Shown here in pieces: positions 1 through 13,959 of a DNA stretch of 64,000 nt (positions are counted from its first letter, which is position 1; each line of letters begins with the position of its first letter). Source of the stretch: Adineta steineri. Its lineage: Eukaryota; Rotifera; Eurotatoria; Adinetida; Adinetidae. The notes beneath the pieces were generated by a model. The model did no database searches and was not told the origin of the DNA. It saw only the letters and a program-made list of their open reading frames with translations. The position numbers and the translations under genes are program-made. Location: contig CAJNOI010000085.1 of assembly GCA_905250115.1 (NCBI GenBank), positions 194,210 through 258,209 of the forward strand, written 5' to 3'.

Positions 1-601
1 ATTTATCTAATCAAATTAATTCATGATAAAAACAGTTCGTACATGTCATTTACTACTTGTTTCAATGATTGACTTTTTTCTGGAACTTATGAGTAATAGA
101 AAATCTGACAATTATTAAACTTCTATAAATAATTCTTATATTTAACACATACATGACCTTAATAAAATACAATCAATTGTTAACATTTATTTTGAAAATA
201 TAATTATAAAGACGACGTGATCATATGTCGAATCTAGAACATTTACATTGATGAAAGAAAAAAACTTCAATGAGCAGTTATAATCCGTGTAAATATTTCT
301 GGTGTAAACGAATTTAATAAGAAGAATTAAAATAAAAAAAAGTGAACTGAACATAGATGTCACTATCAAACTAGAATACGAATAATTTGCTTAAGCAAAA
401 GAAATAAAAAATCGGATGTGTATTTCTTTCTATTTTTATAAACTAGATTCAAAAAATCATTTGAAAATATTTTCATATTTACCGGTAATATCTTATGTTG
501 CTAAGTAACATAACCTAACAAGTAAAAGTAAATGGTTTGATTCAATTGATGTTGTATCACTTAAGTTTTTTCGATTAGAAGAAGGTTAACCTTCGAAAAT
601 C
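1..601. other. intergenic, no gene seen
   Basis: AT-rich sequence upstream of SPEF2. The short open frames here have no family resemblance and no codon pattern like the neighbouring genes. A pyrimidine tract ending in TTTTTTCGATTAG at about 566-578 lies 23 nt before the SPEF2 start and could be a splice acceptor. No other feature was seen. Confidence 0.6.
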
Positions 602-3600
602 ATGGCCCATATCCTTATTGATTGGCTCAATAATGATGTTCAGCTATCAAAAAAGATTGGTAAAAATCGTTTCATGTCTTTAATTTGAAATCAAATGTTT
701 TTTCTATGATTAGAATCAAGTCAAAATTTAGCTGGTGAATTTGCAACAGGTTATCTTGTTGGTGAAATTCTTTCTAAATATGGTTTACAAGAAGATTTTC
801 CTCAATTTAGTACAAGCAAGTTAGTAAAAATCTTCATTTTGTTTGAAATAAATTTAGAATTAATTTATTCATAGCAATTCTATATCACAATTAAATAATT
901 TTACAAGAATTGAACGAACACTTCATTTACTTGGTATACCATTTAATACAAATCATGCACGTCAAATAATGACTATGGAAAAAGGTGCTGTACAACAATT
1001 ATTATATCAACTTTATACAGCTTTAAATCGTAAAAAGAAACGAAATTTAACTGGTACAGCAATGGAAACTATGACAGCACCAGCAACAAAAATTTTAGCA
1101 CAAGCAGAAACACAACAATATCAAAATGTTTGTTTAATTTTAAAATTAGATTTAGTGTTTTTCATCTATATATATATTTTCTGTGTAGTTAATTAAAAAA
1201 AGAACAGAACGAGGATGTGATCTTAGTTTACAGGAACTTGTTAATAAACATGAACAATTCAAAGCTCGACAAGATGAAATTATTAATAAACAAAAGTAAA
1301 ATAAAACTAACCGAATTTAAGAAAAAAATTATTTTATTGAATAGATATGAAGATGATGAAGGAAAAAGACAAGAACTTGAATCAAAACGACAATATCTAC
1401 TCAATCGTTCGAAAGAAAAACGAGCTAAAGATGCTGAATTAGAAGCTAGAATTAAGTAAGATATTGATTTACCTTCCCTTTTTCTCTATTCTAACTCCGC
1501 ATGTATATATATATATGCAAATAAGTTTTTTTTTTGTTTTGCTAAATCAATATTTTCGAATGAGAATTTCATTAGATCAAAACAACAAGATCTTGGTTAT
1601 GAGCTCGAAATTGAGCCAATGCCGTAAGTTATATCGTACATTCTTATAATGCATGTTTCTTCCCAATTGTAATTTATTATGATTATCGATATTATATATC
1701 CTATATGCTTTGCATGCTATTCTATGTATATTTTTATCTATAAATTTATATGAAATAAATAATAAGAATATTTTATTTTTCTATTTTATTAGAGCCAGTG
1801 TAGTTATGATACCAAAAACTCCACCACTATTTACTAAACAAGCATTGGAAAAGAAACGAAAATTAAAGAAAGAAGTCGAATCGCAGGTTTGATTTGAAAT
1901 ATTTCTTTTTATAAAATTAAATTTTCATACATAGGATACAATGAATGATATTCGTCGATTTGAAAGACGTGTTTTACAACATTCAGAATTTGATGATGAT
2001 GAAGGTTTTGATGAAAATCCACCAGGGTATGAAGAATAAATAGATTTAATCATATTTTTTAACAGAATAAATAAACTGACTTCAACATATTGAAGCGACA
2101 ATGTAAAAGTTAACGAAATGATTTTTGATGTGTTTCTCAGATTTTGATTGAGTCAACTGTTTTCCTCTTAATATGGATAAAAGTTTATTTTAACCAACGA
2201 TTCTTTAATACACATTGGATACATTTTTCAGACAGCCAATTTTTTAAGAGAATAAATTGTTATACATTATGTTTAGAGAGTCGATGAATGTTTCGGATAT
2301 GGAATTATCATCACCTTATGAACAAGAAGCTTTAAGTAGTAAAATTGGTGCAACATCTTCGCAGGAATTAGTTGCTTATACAAAACCATTACAAGCCGGT
2401 CAAGTTGATCCATATATACTTGAAATTCGACGTCGTCTTCAAGAAGATATTCATGCAAGACGTGAACGAGAAAAACGTCGTCGAAAAGTTTTAGTTGATC
2501 AACTTCGTGCACTTGAAGCTATTGAAGTAAGTGTACATATTTATCTAGTTAAATCTTATTTTTTTTTGTACGTTTGAAAAAAAAGGATTCGAAACGTGAA
2601 GAATCACTTGTTAGTCATTTACTTCGTCAGTCTCAATTTGAACGTCGTCTTGCTGTTGAATTATTACAAACTCGACATGAAAAAGATGTTTTACGTCATA
2701 ATCGTATTTCACATGAGAAAGAACTTGAAATTCGTCGAAAACAAGATTTTATTGAAGCGATGGATCGTGAAGCGGTATAGAGAAATATTTTATCATTTTT
2801 TTTCCTTTCTATTAAAACTGAAATTATTTTAGGAATTAGCACGATTAACTCGATTAGAATATGCTGAACAAATACGAAAAGATAAAGAATTACATGATAT
2901 TATTCAAGCTGAAAAAGCTGAAGCTATACATACAGATAATGTTGATTTTTGCATACATATTACTTGGCAAATGGTTGATTTTGCCTTAAAAATAGGAGAA
3001 TATCGGCAATTAACTGAAAAGTAATTGATTTAATTTTTGATTTAATAGATATTAGAAATATTTCTTTGTTTATAGTTTAATACCAGCTAAAGTATGGCGT
3101 GAATGGAATGCATTATTTGTTAGTGATCGACCATTTTTTGATGATGAAAAACGTATTACAGCAGAAGAACAAGCTGAAATCGATCAACAAAATCAAAAAC
3201 TTCATGCTCAAACAGTTTTACAAGAAGAAAGTTTGAAAATTTTAGATGAAGGTGATTTTAATGAATATCGAAATATGATTGGTGAATGGGAACCACCAGC
3301 AGGTAGTCAAAGTGCAATAACAATTACACATGTACCACCTATGGATAATCCTATTTTTGGTTATGTTATTAATCGTTTACATAATAATATACATCCACCA
3401 GCTGTAAATTTTATTTTCTATTTAATAATATATATGATTTATTATTATAGGCAAAACTTCCAGCACCATTATTTCCAGCATTTGGTCTTAAAATTATTGT
3501 TCTTGGAAAATCGTTTGCGGGAAAATCATCGGCACTTAAACGATATAGTGACGGTAAGTATAAGTTAATGAACTAGGCACAAACAATATCATAATTCATA

Positions 3601-6600
3601 TGGTTATCCCCTAATTTGTTGTCGAAAATATTCTTCTTCTCAGAAAAAATCCTTCAAATAATAAAGATAAAATGCTGAAAGACTTTCAAATTAATTAGAC
3701 TATCTTGAAAGTGGGTGTAAGATGAAAGTGAAGCCCCCATCAGTGACGGATATAGGATTTTTAGGGTAAAGGCGCGATTTCGATCAAAAACCGTATTTCC
3801 ACCCCATTTGGCATATTATCCACTGATTTTCGGACCATTTTTATTATTTTTGTGAAATAATAATCTCATTGGTTTTTTAGAAACTGGTGTAACAATTGTT
3901 AACATTGAACAATTATTTCATGAAGCTGTAGAAGCATTTAATAACAATGAAATGGATGATGAAGAAGTTAGTCTTTATATATATATAGAAATAATTAAAT
4001 AAGAATATTTATAATTGTAGGCTGATAATGATATTGAAATGGATAATTCTACAAGAATTGATCATGATAATGTACCTATTTCTCATGAAAAGCCATCGGG
4101 TGATCATCTAGGTAAATTTTGTTTTTATTTATTTTTTTATATTAAAAATTAATCTAGGTAAAAATCTAACATATTATATAAATATTGAAAATGACGATAT
4201 TTTTGATCTATTCAAAAAATCAGAAGATAATACTAATCTTTCATCATGTTTACAATCATTTGCTACTAATTATCATAGATTTAATACGAATACTAATTCA
4301 AAAAAAAAGAGAAAAAAGAAAAAATCTAATAAAATCAAGAAGAAAACGAAATTAAAACAAACACATAAATTATTTTATACTTCATCAAATACATCTTTCT
4401 CAGGTTTTTCTTTTTCTCTAAAATTTATCAAACGCTAATTTTGCTGATTTAAATTTAAAATCGATTTTTCTTTTTCTATAATTTATATTCTTTTTATATT
4501 ATTAAGGTACAACAAATACTCTTGAATATCCACCAGCACCTGCTCCTACACTTGATAATCTTACAGATACTACCAATACTGAAGTATCAAATAATACGAA
4601 AAATAAAATGGATAAAGTATGTCAAATGAATTGAAATATAAAAAAAAATAAATTCAATTATTGTTAATCTATAGCTTAGTGATCGTGCTAAACTTGGTTC
4701 AATTATTCATCAATCAATAAAACTTGGTGAATCATTAAGTGATCGTATGGCTGTAGAATTAATTGTTGAACGTCTTCGGTAAGAAATTAAGAATACAAAA
4801 TTTATTTGATTTAATCAAAAATCTTTAGACGAATTCCCGATGGTGAAGGTTGGATTATTGATGGATTTCCAACAACATATGATCAACTTAAATTACTTGA
4901 AAATGCTCTAGCAAATTATGAAGAAGAACAACCAAAAGGATTCAATCCACTTTTAGCACCTAATCCACGTCCACCACCACCCACCGACCCATATAAATCA
5001 ATTATTGATCTTGTTGTTCTTTTTCATGTTTCAAATGAAATTGTTATTCGACGTGCAGCTGGACGTTCATGTATAAACAAAAATAATATATCGGATTAAT
5101 TTCTATATTTATAAAAATTTCTTTTTTTAGTTGCTCCATTAGCTAATCAAGAATTTCATGAACAATATAATCCACCACCAGGTGGTTCAGCAACAGGATT
5201 TAATGGACAAGAACAAGTATTTCCAACAAAAGATGCTGCTAATGATATGGAACAATTACAACATCGTATAACACAATTTCAAGAATCATATCCACGTATA
5301 GAAAAATTTTATGCACAAAAATCTAAAGTAGCAGTTGTTGATGAAACAAAAGCTGATACACCGTTAGATGAAGAACAATTATATCATGAATTTTCTCGAG
5401 CAATTGAAACACATATTAATGAAGAAGAAGACAAAATACGAAAAGCAGAAGAAGATAAACAAAGATCTGAACAAGAACGTTTAATTCGAGAACAAGAAGA
5501 TGAAGAAGCTAAACGACGTACTGCAGAAGAAGAAGCAGTTAAAGCACAACAAGCAGCAGAAACTGTAAATATTAATCTTAAGATTTTATATTCTAGTTTT
5601 TTTTTGTGTTATAGGCGGCTGCTGCAGCTGCTGAACGTGCTGCTCGAGAAGCTGCTGAAGCTGGTATGTCATTTTTAACTAAATTAAATCTTACTAATTT
5701 GTATATATGCTTTTATTAATCATAAACTTCGTTTTTTAGACAGTGATAGTTATATCTATTCAAAATCATTAAATAATCTAAAGAAAAAAAATCGTCATAG
5801 AAAAATAAATTCTGTTCATTTGAATAGATCTTCTAGAAGTGATGAATTATTTATAGTTTTCGTTTATTTTTGCATCTTAATTGTTATTTTATAAATATTT
5901 GTTGTACTTTTATTTAAATTCGTATTTTATCTCTTGTAGAAGCAGCTGCTAAGAAAGGTAAAAAAGGTGCTAAAAAAGCTCAATCACCAGGTGCTAGTGC
6001 TGGAAAGAAAGGAAAAGCTGGCAAAAAAGGTATGTTGTATTTATCTAAAGAATAAATTTTCTCATTTTGACATCTATTGCAGGAGAAGAACCACCACCAG
6101 TTGTTGAAGCAGCACCACCTGAACCTCAAGGACCTCCACCACCAAAACCTGGTTCAGAAGAATGGATGTATATTCAAGAACCTATTGATCCAGTAAGACT
6201 TACAACAAAAATTAAAAGAAAAAATACCATGATATTGTTTTTTAGGAAATTGCTGCGATCCTTTCAAATTATTATGATGCAGTCGAAGTTAATTATATAG
6301 ATGCATGTAAAATTGTATTTCGTAATGTTCGTTTTGAACGTTCTTATTTAATCGATCATTTTTACAATGTCAAAGTTAGTTTTAAAGTTTTTCTTAATCG
6401 ACCTGATTCAAAACAAGAATATGTTGATGTTTTCGTCAAAGTAATTTACTTTATTTTTTGTACATGAAAAATAATAATAATAACATCTTTTCTTTACGTA
6501 ATAGGATTTTAATGCGTTACCAGAAAATGCTCGTGATGATGATGAATTTAAACAAGAACTTCATCAACGAGTAGAAGATTTAAGTGATACTTTACATGAT

Positions 6601-9600
6601 ATAGCAACACAACGTAAAGATGAAGCAGAAAAAGAACGTGATACAATTATGAATGATGGATGGGTTCCTGATCATTTAGGTCTTTTAACAAATCATTATA
6701 TAACATTAATGCAAGTAAGACTTCTATTATCTATTTTTTATTTCTTCATATAGCAAAAATTAATTTAGAATGAAATTGATCGATATCAAGATGCATTACG
6801 TATGCTTCGTGATTACTATAAATCAATGCAACAACCTATTCCAGATGAAATGAAACAAGAATATGCTCGATTACCATTATTTGAATTAATGGAAGCTGGT
6901 GAACGTCCAGCATCTGTTGCTGAAAGTCTTGTTGATTTTGATCAATCAAAAATAAATGCTACTCCAGGTGCTAGTACTGATGACTCAGCTGCACAAGGTG
7001 ATGCAGGTAAAAAAGGCAAACGAGCTTCATCAGCAGCTAAAAATAGTAAACGAACACCGACACCACCGAAATCTCCAAAAGGTGGAAAGAAACCAGCTGG
7101 TAAAAAAGATAAAGAAGGTCAACCATCGATTGAAACAACTGTTCAAGAACCTAGTCAAGAACCGACACCGAAAAATATCAAACCTAAGTAAATAAAAATT
7201 TAATATTATATTGAATTATTCATCTGTTTGATAAAGATTACCATTAGTACCTCGTCGACCACTAACAGCTTTTGAACCACCCGAGACAAAGAAACGCCCA
7301 AATCAAGCGGCAGCAGCTAAAAAAAAGTTAGAAGAAGCTAAAGATGGTGAACCATCACCTGCACCTCCAGAAGATATTGACGAACGACTTGTCTTTGATG
7401 CACATCGTTTAGCTAATCAATATGTTAATGAAATGGTTTGTTTTTGTCTTTTTATCTTTAAAATTAATCTTATCAATTTTTTTGTAAATATTTATTTATA
7501 GCAAACCAGTGAACAAGCTAGTATTGATATAGATCCAATAGCAAATGCCGCTGCAGCCGCCGCTGCTGCAGCTGCAGCTGCTGCTGCTAGTAAGGATGCT
7601 AAAGGTGGCAAAGGTGCTAAAGGTGGTAAAGATGCCAAAGGTGGTAAAGGTTCAGCTGGAAAAAGTGGTAAAAAAGGAAAAAAAACAGAAGAAGCACCTG
7701 TAGAACGTATGTATTAAATATGATTATATTATTTTAGAAATAAAACAAACTATCGATTTGGATCTTTATGTTTAGATGTCGTAGAATTAACACCAGAAGA
7801 AAAGGCTAAAAAAGAATTAAAAGCTAAAATGAAAGAAGAATTTTTAACTGCTCTTGGTCATGAAGGTAATAATTTATTTTCAATTTAGAATATGACTATA
7901 TCTTTTTTTCTAATAGTCCGAATTTGTCAAGCACGTTTAATACTTATTCGTGATGTTGCATCTCGAGCTATTATTAGTTTAAAAAGTAAAGCTGATGATA
8001 CATATACACGTATGTATGAATGGCTTGGAGAAAAATATAAACAAGAAACTGAAAGTATTGAAAATATGGCGAAAATAATTCGATATGCAATTGAATCAAA
8101 AGAAAAAATTGAACAACAACTTGTTCTCGATAGATATTCATTTTATATTGCTGAGGTAAATAGATCAATTAGTTTTTTTAAAAAGGAAATTATAATAAAT
8201 CAATCGAAAAATTAGGATGTTGTTGTTGCTCCTCCACCAGTACCACCACCTCGACCATCGCCTTTAGAACAAGTAATGGGTGAACAATTTACTATTGATC
8301 AATTAAAAGATCTTTTCAAACAAGTAAATTAAAAGTTTATTTAAAATAAATATTAATAAAATTAAAAAAACAATTTCTAGTTTTTATTAACTGCACCAAG
8401 TGGTCTTCTTTCAACGAAAACATTTATTGATTTATATTCAGATCTGATTTCAGTTACTGTCGGACAACGACCTTTACCTGAAGCATGGACTGGTTTAGAT
8501 CAAATACAAGTATATCTATGAAATTATTTTATGTAATAAAATCATTCTGGAATTTTGTTTTCAGATTGAATCGTTAGCAACAATGCTTTCAAATGGTGCT
8601 GAATTTATTAATTGGCGTTTATGGTTATTATTTGCTTCTCAACCATGGCCTCATCCTTCGCAACAAGATTTACTTAATCTTCTCTATACATATGCTGAAC
8701 ATGATACTGATCAATCAGGTTTCATATCTCGTTCAATTTATAATGAAGTATATTCAAATCATTTCTATTCTTCATGAATAACAAATATATTGTATTTTGT
8801 TTTTCTCTTAGATTCCATTATGGTTTTCAATAGAACGTCCACCTACACCTGAAGATCCATCTCAACCACGTCCTTATGAACGTGAACATCATTTGAAACA
8901 ATTTTGGTTTGATTTATTTGCAATTGATGATCGTGGAACATTATTACCATATGAAGATATGCTCTTGTATTTGGCTGCTGTACCTAATCCATTACATGGT
9001 TTCTGTCGAGCATTAGCATTAGCTGAACGAACACCAATGCCTACATTAAAAGAACAATTACCACATCTTAATATGCATTGTAGTACATTGAATACACAAG
9101 AATATGAACGATTATTAGAAAAAGAACGAGAACAAGCTCAAGAAAATGAAATTGAAACACCAGATGATGCTTTAATTTCAGTTGATGGATTATATCAGGT
9201 AAGTCTATTTATACATATAGATAGCTTTTGCTATTGAGCTGTCTTAGGTTTTACATCATGGTGAACGTAAATTTGGTGATACACATCGATTTGCTACTAC
9301 TGAAGATCCAGAAGACTTCTCTTCAAAAGTAAAATTTATTTATTTATTTATTTTCTTTGTTTAATATTTATATATTATTTTAGGAAAGACTTTATGCTGT
9401 TTGGGATGAAATGGAATTAGATCGTTCTTCGAAAATCCTTCTAACTGCATTACTTAATCATCCAGTTGTTGCAGATATGATTGCTAATTGTTGCAAATAT
9501 CGAGCACCTGTAAGAATTATTTTTTGATAAAAAAACATTTCATTTTTTAATAATTTTTCGCCCGATAGGATTTCAAACAAATACTTCATGCGAAACAAAC

Positions 9601-9661
9601 CGATGAATTATCTGGTGCTGATTCACATGGTCATCGAACTCCAGATCAAGTATCTAGTTAA
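602..9661 (+). CDS. SPEF2: sperm flagellar protein 2 (SPEF2/KPL2), multi-exon
   Basis: SPEF2 is a central-pair (C1b) protein of motile cilia and sperm tails, needed for axoneme assembly. Exons join in frame from MAHILIDWLNNDVQLSKK. An N-terminal calponin-homology-like domain (ending LLYQLYTALNRKKKRNLTG) is followed by long charged coiled coils (EIRRRLQEDIHARREREKRR, LRQSQFERRLAVELLQTRHE). Next is an adenylate-kinase-like segment with a P-loop, LGKSFAGKSS, near 3505-3535 and the IIDGFPTTYDQ motif near 4855. Lys/Ala/Pro-rich linkers follow, then PKPGSEEWMYIQEPIDP, and the C-terminal region with an EF-hand-like DTDQSGFISRSIY. The order and many blocks match vertebrate SPEF2 throughout. There are about 25 short introns. 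Oddities are a Lys-rich extra exon near 4158-4401, a 15-residue Ala run near 7547-7590, and one intron of about 320 bp (3555-3878) with foreign-looking sequence. The start is the first ATG giving the family N-terminus; the stop is TAA after DQVSS. Confidence 0.95.
3555..3878. other. long SPEF2 intron carrying a transposon-like segment
   Basis: This intron is about five times longer than its neighbours. Around 3725-3840 it becomes more GC-rich and non-coding, including CAGTGACGGATATAGG at 3740 followed by a T-run and GGG. That start resembles the ends of some hAT-type elements (CAGTGGCGGA...), but I found no matching inverted end. It may be a degenerate non-autonomous insertion. Confidence 0.35.
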
Positions 9662-10265
9662 TTGATAAATAATTTAATTTCGTCTGAAATTATAGAAAAA
9701 GACTATATTTTTCTTCGTATATACTATCATTTTTTGAAAAGACAAAATTGAATATTTCACGATATTTTCTGTAATATTACGTCGAATGATAAATGTATGT
9801 TGTTTGAAATGCACACTTAACTAAAAATAAATATTTATACTGATAACTTTCCATATTTAAACACTATATGCAGATATAACCGACTATATTTTGAGTTTCC
9901 GAACAGCAGTAAGTCCTATATTTATACCTCACTTATATATCAACACGGACAGCCTCATCATTTTATAGAATCTTTTCATGATCAAAAGTTTATTTATTCT
10001 TTTCGGCTTTGTATTAGTAGAACATAGTAGGCTAGAATAGAAATAAAATATCTTAATCTACTAGTTCAACTATAAGCAACAAACAAAAAAAAAAACACAC
10101 GAGTACAATAATGATAGAAAAAACAACATGGCATCTTTCAATAAGTATATAGACTGATGTCTTCAACATAAAATAACGAATCAACATAAAAACAAACAAC
10201 AAGAACCTTTTCAAAAAAGAATGAATAAAGATACTATATTTTATGTTTTCTCTCTTTTTTTTTGT
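9662..10265. other. convergent 3' intergenic region
   Basis: This lies between the stops of SPEF2 (+) and Piwi (-). It is AT-rich, with AATAAA-like signals (for example in CTAAAAATAAATATT near 9820), and presumably holds the 3' UTRs and poly(A) sites of both genes. No ORF of note was seen. Confidence 0.6.
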
Positions 10266-13200
10266 TTATAAATAGAATAATTTATCTGCTAATTGTTCGT
10301 GTGGTTGAGTATGTAAACTTTGAGCAGCAAGAAAAGCCAATTTATGAGCATATTGACATACACTAGGTACACGAATTGTACCGGGCCAACTAAACAATAA
10401 TAATGATATAAAATTATTTCAGAAAACAAAATATCAATTTACTTGTAATACAAATGACATAATTTATGTGTTAATCGTTGCATATGATCAACTTTTAATC
10501 TAGAAAAACAAAAATTTATTACAAAGAATCATTTTAGTGATTTTGTACTAACCCAGTTCGATCCCAAATGACATTGAAATGAGTTGGAGCAACAGTACCT
10601 TGACGAGCCATTTGTGAAATCAAATAGAAATCATACCATTCTATTAAATTAAATTAAATCAAATAATTCAACTATAAAATAATTTCAAATATTATACCTT
10701 GATTAGTAATTGTATGATCGATAATAGTACCGGGTGGTGGATTCATCAATTGACGACCACCACGTGGATCACGAGCAAAAAATCGTGCACTTCCACGTTT
10801 TTTAACAACAATCATACCTAATTTTGGACTAAATAGAATATAAAGATTAAGAAATTTCTTTGATATTTAAAAAACAAAACTTACTCATAACCTTCTTGTG
10901 CTTTCATACAAAGTTCATTCAATGCTGGTAATTCATTTTCAATAACATCAAGTAATTGAAAATCATTAACACCATCTCGATAAATAATTATTTTAGCTGG
11001 TAAAGCACCATTAACTTGATGATATTTTTGAAGTGCATCTATATATACATATATATTTAGATAATTATCGAATGAAAATAATCTATATTTTACCTTGCAT
11101 GCATGATTTTAATCCTGTAACAAGATCTTTGCTACTTCGTTGTTCAATAACACGTGAATAATAACGTGTACATGTTGGATTTATTGATGCAACAAAACCA
11201 ACCATTTGAGATGATCGTGATTGAGAATCACGATATGTATCAATACCAATGATCATTAATGTTTTTGACTATAAATTACAATAAAATGAATCTATTATTA
11301 AAGTTTACGAAAAGAAAAAGAATATCAAACCGGAATTTGTACAGCCCATATTTCACCACCTAATTTTGCATTGATTTGAATACCAACTTTTGTTGCAACC
11401 GACATTAATTGACCTGGTTTTTGTAATGTTTTTGATAAAAGCATCTAAATAATCAAAATCTTTCTACTTATAAAAAAAAGAAAAATATTTTACTTGAGAT
11501 GGTACAGGACAATCAACACATAAAACTTTTTTAATAGCATCATAACGATCTTTTCGATTATTCGTTAAAATACAACAAACTAAATCCATTTGTGGATGAG
11601 CTTTATTTTCAATAGCACGAATAAATGTTTCCGAACGATCATTTGGTAATTCAATCATTTCAGGAAAATCAACACGCATACCTATAAATTCAAAAATAAT
11701 TAAAAGAAAGCTATGTCGCACAATCCCTATAGGATTAAAATGTGAAACACAAAATATTTACTGTAACATCAGTGAATACGAATACAAAGTGACACTGGCA
11801 AAATTCAGGAATGGGCTAACTCGGATGCCGCGCGAGCATCGGGAGATAAAATAAGCTAATGATTATCACCCTGTCGAGTATTGTGCATCTGTGGCGTGAG
11901 GGCGTAGTGCAAATCTCTATCCCTAACACTCCTTTTAGTTCGTGTTTTAGAGAAATACAAGACTAACCGAATGGTGTGCAAACTTTGTAAAGTGCATCAA
12001 CAAATTGATGTGCAACTTGAGAATCACGTTGATAAAAAATGACAATCCATTTATCAAGATGTTTAGCTGAAAGATGTGCCAATGAACGACCATCACGAGA
12101 CCAATCAGCTTCTAATGGATTATATTTAATTGTACGCTAGAATAAAAAAATTAATAAATAATTTTTTCTTTTATATTAAAATAAGTTTCTACATCTTTAT
12201 AAATAATTGATTCAGCTTCCATTGTACGACCAGTGAGTTCAACAAGTCCTTGATCCAGACTAATATTCCATTTATTTAATTCTTTACGTCCTTCTTCACG
12301 TCCTTGAATATCATTAAGAAATCCATTTAATTGTTGAAATCGTTCATTAGGTCCAACATGTGTATATTGACTCATTTCTTTCATTAATGAAAAATCAGAT
12401 CTCATTGAATCAGAAATACCTATAGATTAAAACAAAGAATAAAATATCTATCAAAAAAGAAACAAGTCTAATTTTACCAGTAACACAACATAATTCTGGA
12501 ATTAAAAATATCATTCCTGGATCATCTTTCTTTGGACCACGTTTAGCAACTCGTTTGCTTGCTTTTACAGTAATTAATGGTTGTTGTTCATCTTTTATTT
12601 TAATATGATATTTCTTAAATAAAAAAATAATAATAATAAAATTCTAATTCTATACAATTTATATCATTACTTCTTCATAATATTGAGCAAGAGTTTGTTG
12701 TGTACCATCACGTTTAGTAAATTGATAAGTTGGATCTTTATCCCAAGCAACATCAAGAATTCTGTATGTTTCATTGTTGTATCTAAAGAATATCAAGAAT
12801 ATTATCGATGATATTAAAAAGAAAAAGAAAAACAAACGGTGTTAAAACAATTTGTCCAACAAGTTCTTTTATCGATGCATCTTGAGCTTGTTTTGCATCA
12901 CTCATACGTTGAAATTTATCCATTAAAATCGAATAAACTGTTTGTTTATTCATAACTTTTGTTGATAAATCAACATTTATCATTAATTGACCTTCATAAA
13001 CATTAACAGCAGTCATAAAACCAGGAAAAAGTGTTAATTTATATCGATCAAGTTCGATTTTTTTATCAAATGAATAATAATTTCGACCAAGTAATTTTAA
13101 ACCAGAAATTTCAAGTAATCTAATCAGATAGACATAAAAATAAATAGTAAAAATATTTACTCATTCTTACTTTCGAACAATTAAATTAGCTAAATGAAAG

Positions 13201-13959
13201 AATTCTGGTGATTCAGGTGATGCTGTTGCTGTACGTTTCATTTTGATTGTTACCAATTCATCTGTAACTGGATGTTTACCAGAAACTACATGTTCCTGAA
13301 ATTATATATTCAAAATTTATATAATCGAAAAAAAATAAAATAAATACAGCTCCAAAATCTTCAAATGAATAAAGAAGTGTTCCATCAAAAGCTACATCTT
13401 TAATACCAGCATTTGCTAATGTTTCACGACGAATTTTTCGTATTTCAATCTAAAAATACATATATAATTATATTTAGTTTTCATATGAAAAAAACACTTT
13501 ACCTCAGGTTCGAATGAACAATGATATCGATATAAATCCCATTTAGGTGCAGCCAAAATTTTAATATAATTAGCAACAAGAGCAATTTCTTGTCCAGTTT
13601 CACCTTTTTTAGAACTGAGTTCAGTTGGCCGAGTTTTTGGAAATTTTGAAGTTGTTGGATAACGATCATTATCATCAGTTGCCATCGATAGAGTATCCAA
13701 TTGTGAAGTCATTTCTGATATTGTCTAAATAGGAAAAGAATTAAATTAATAAATAATTAAACTGGAATTATTTTACTGATGGTGTTGGACTTATAACACC
13801 TGTTACAATACTACTGCCTTCACCAGAAAGTAAATCTATGAATATAATTAAAATTTAAGAGAATTTAATTATAGAAAAAAAAACAAGCTTACCTTGATCA
13901 CGTGCTAATGTCGGTCGATTAAGTCGACCACGGGATCTTGCACATCCACGTAAATACAT
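10266..13959 (-). CDS. Piwi-clade Argonaute protein
   Basis: Piwi proteins bind piRNAs and silence transposons in the germ line. Reading the minus strand, a short Arg-rich N-terminus ([16 protein letters not shown]) leads through the N and PAZ regions, then MID ([16 protein letters not shown]) and the PIWI domain. Catalytic positions are visible: Asp in [10 protein letters not shown] (11239-11241), Asp in [10 protein letters not shown] (10974-10976) and His in [10 protein letters not shown] (10579-10581). The glutamate-finger position, by ungapped alignment 38 residues after the first Asp, is Asp (SSKDLVTGL, 11125-11127). The C-terminus ([20 protein letters not shown] ... LADKLFYL) is typical of Piwi rather than Ago. 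About 15 introns are short, except one of roughly 280 bp near 11,690-11,965. An acceptor-like CTAG-type site lies 5 nt before the ATG, so an upstream leader exon or spliced leader is possible. Slicing activity is inferred only. Confidence 0.93.
11690..11965. other. long Piwi intron with a GC-rich hairpin segment
   Basis: Within an otherwise AT-rich gene this intron holds about 150 bp of clearly higher GC content. GGATGCCGCGCGAGCATC (about 11821-11840) can fold with GATGC pairing GCATC. No coding potential was seen. It looks like inserted DNA, perhaps a degenerate mobile element; the exact limits are unclear. Confidence 0.35.

Noticed and set aside
2273..2512. Minus-strand ORF inside SPEF2
   Set aside because: Antisense to conserved coiled-coil coding sequence.
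11821..11840. GC-rich hairpin in the Piwi intron as a possible small RNA or tRNA
   Set aside because: No box A/B pattern or long paired arms; only a short stem, so not called as RNA.
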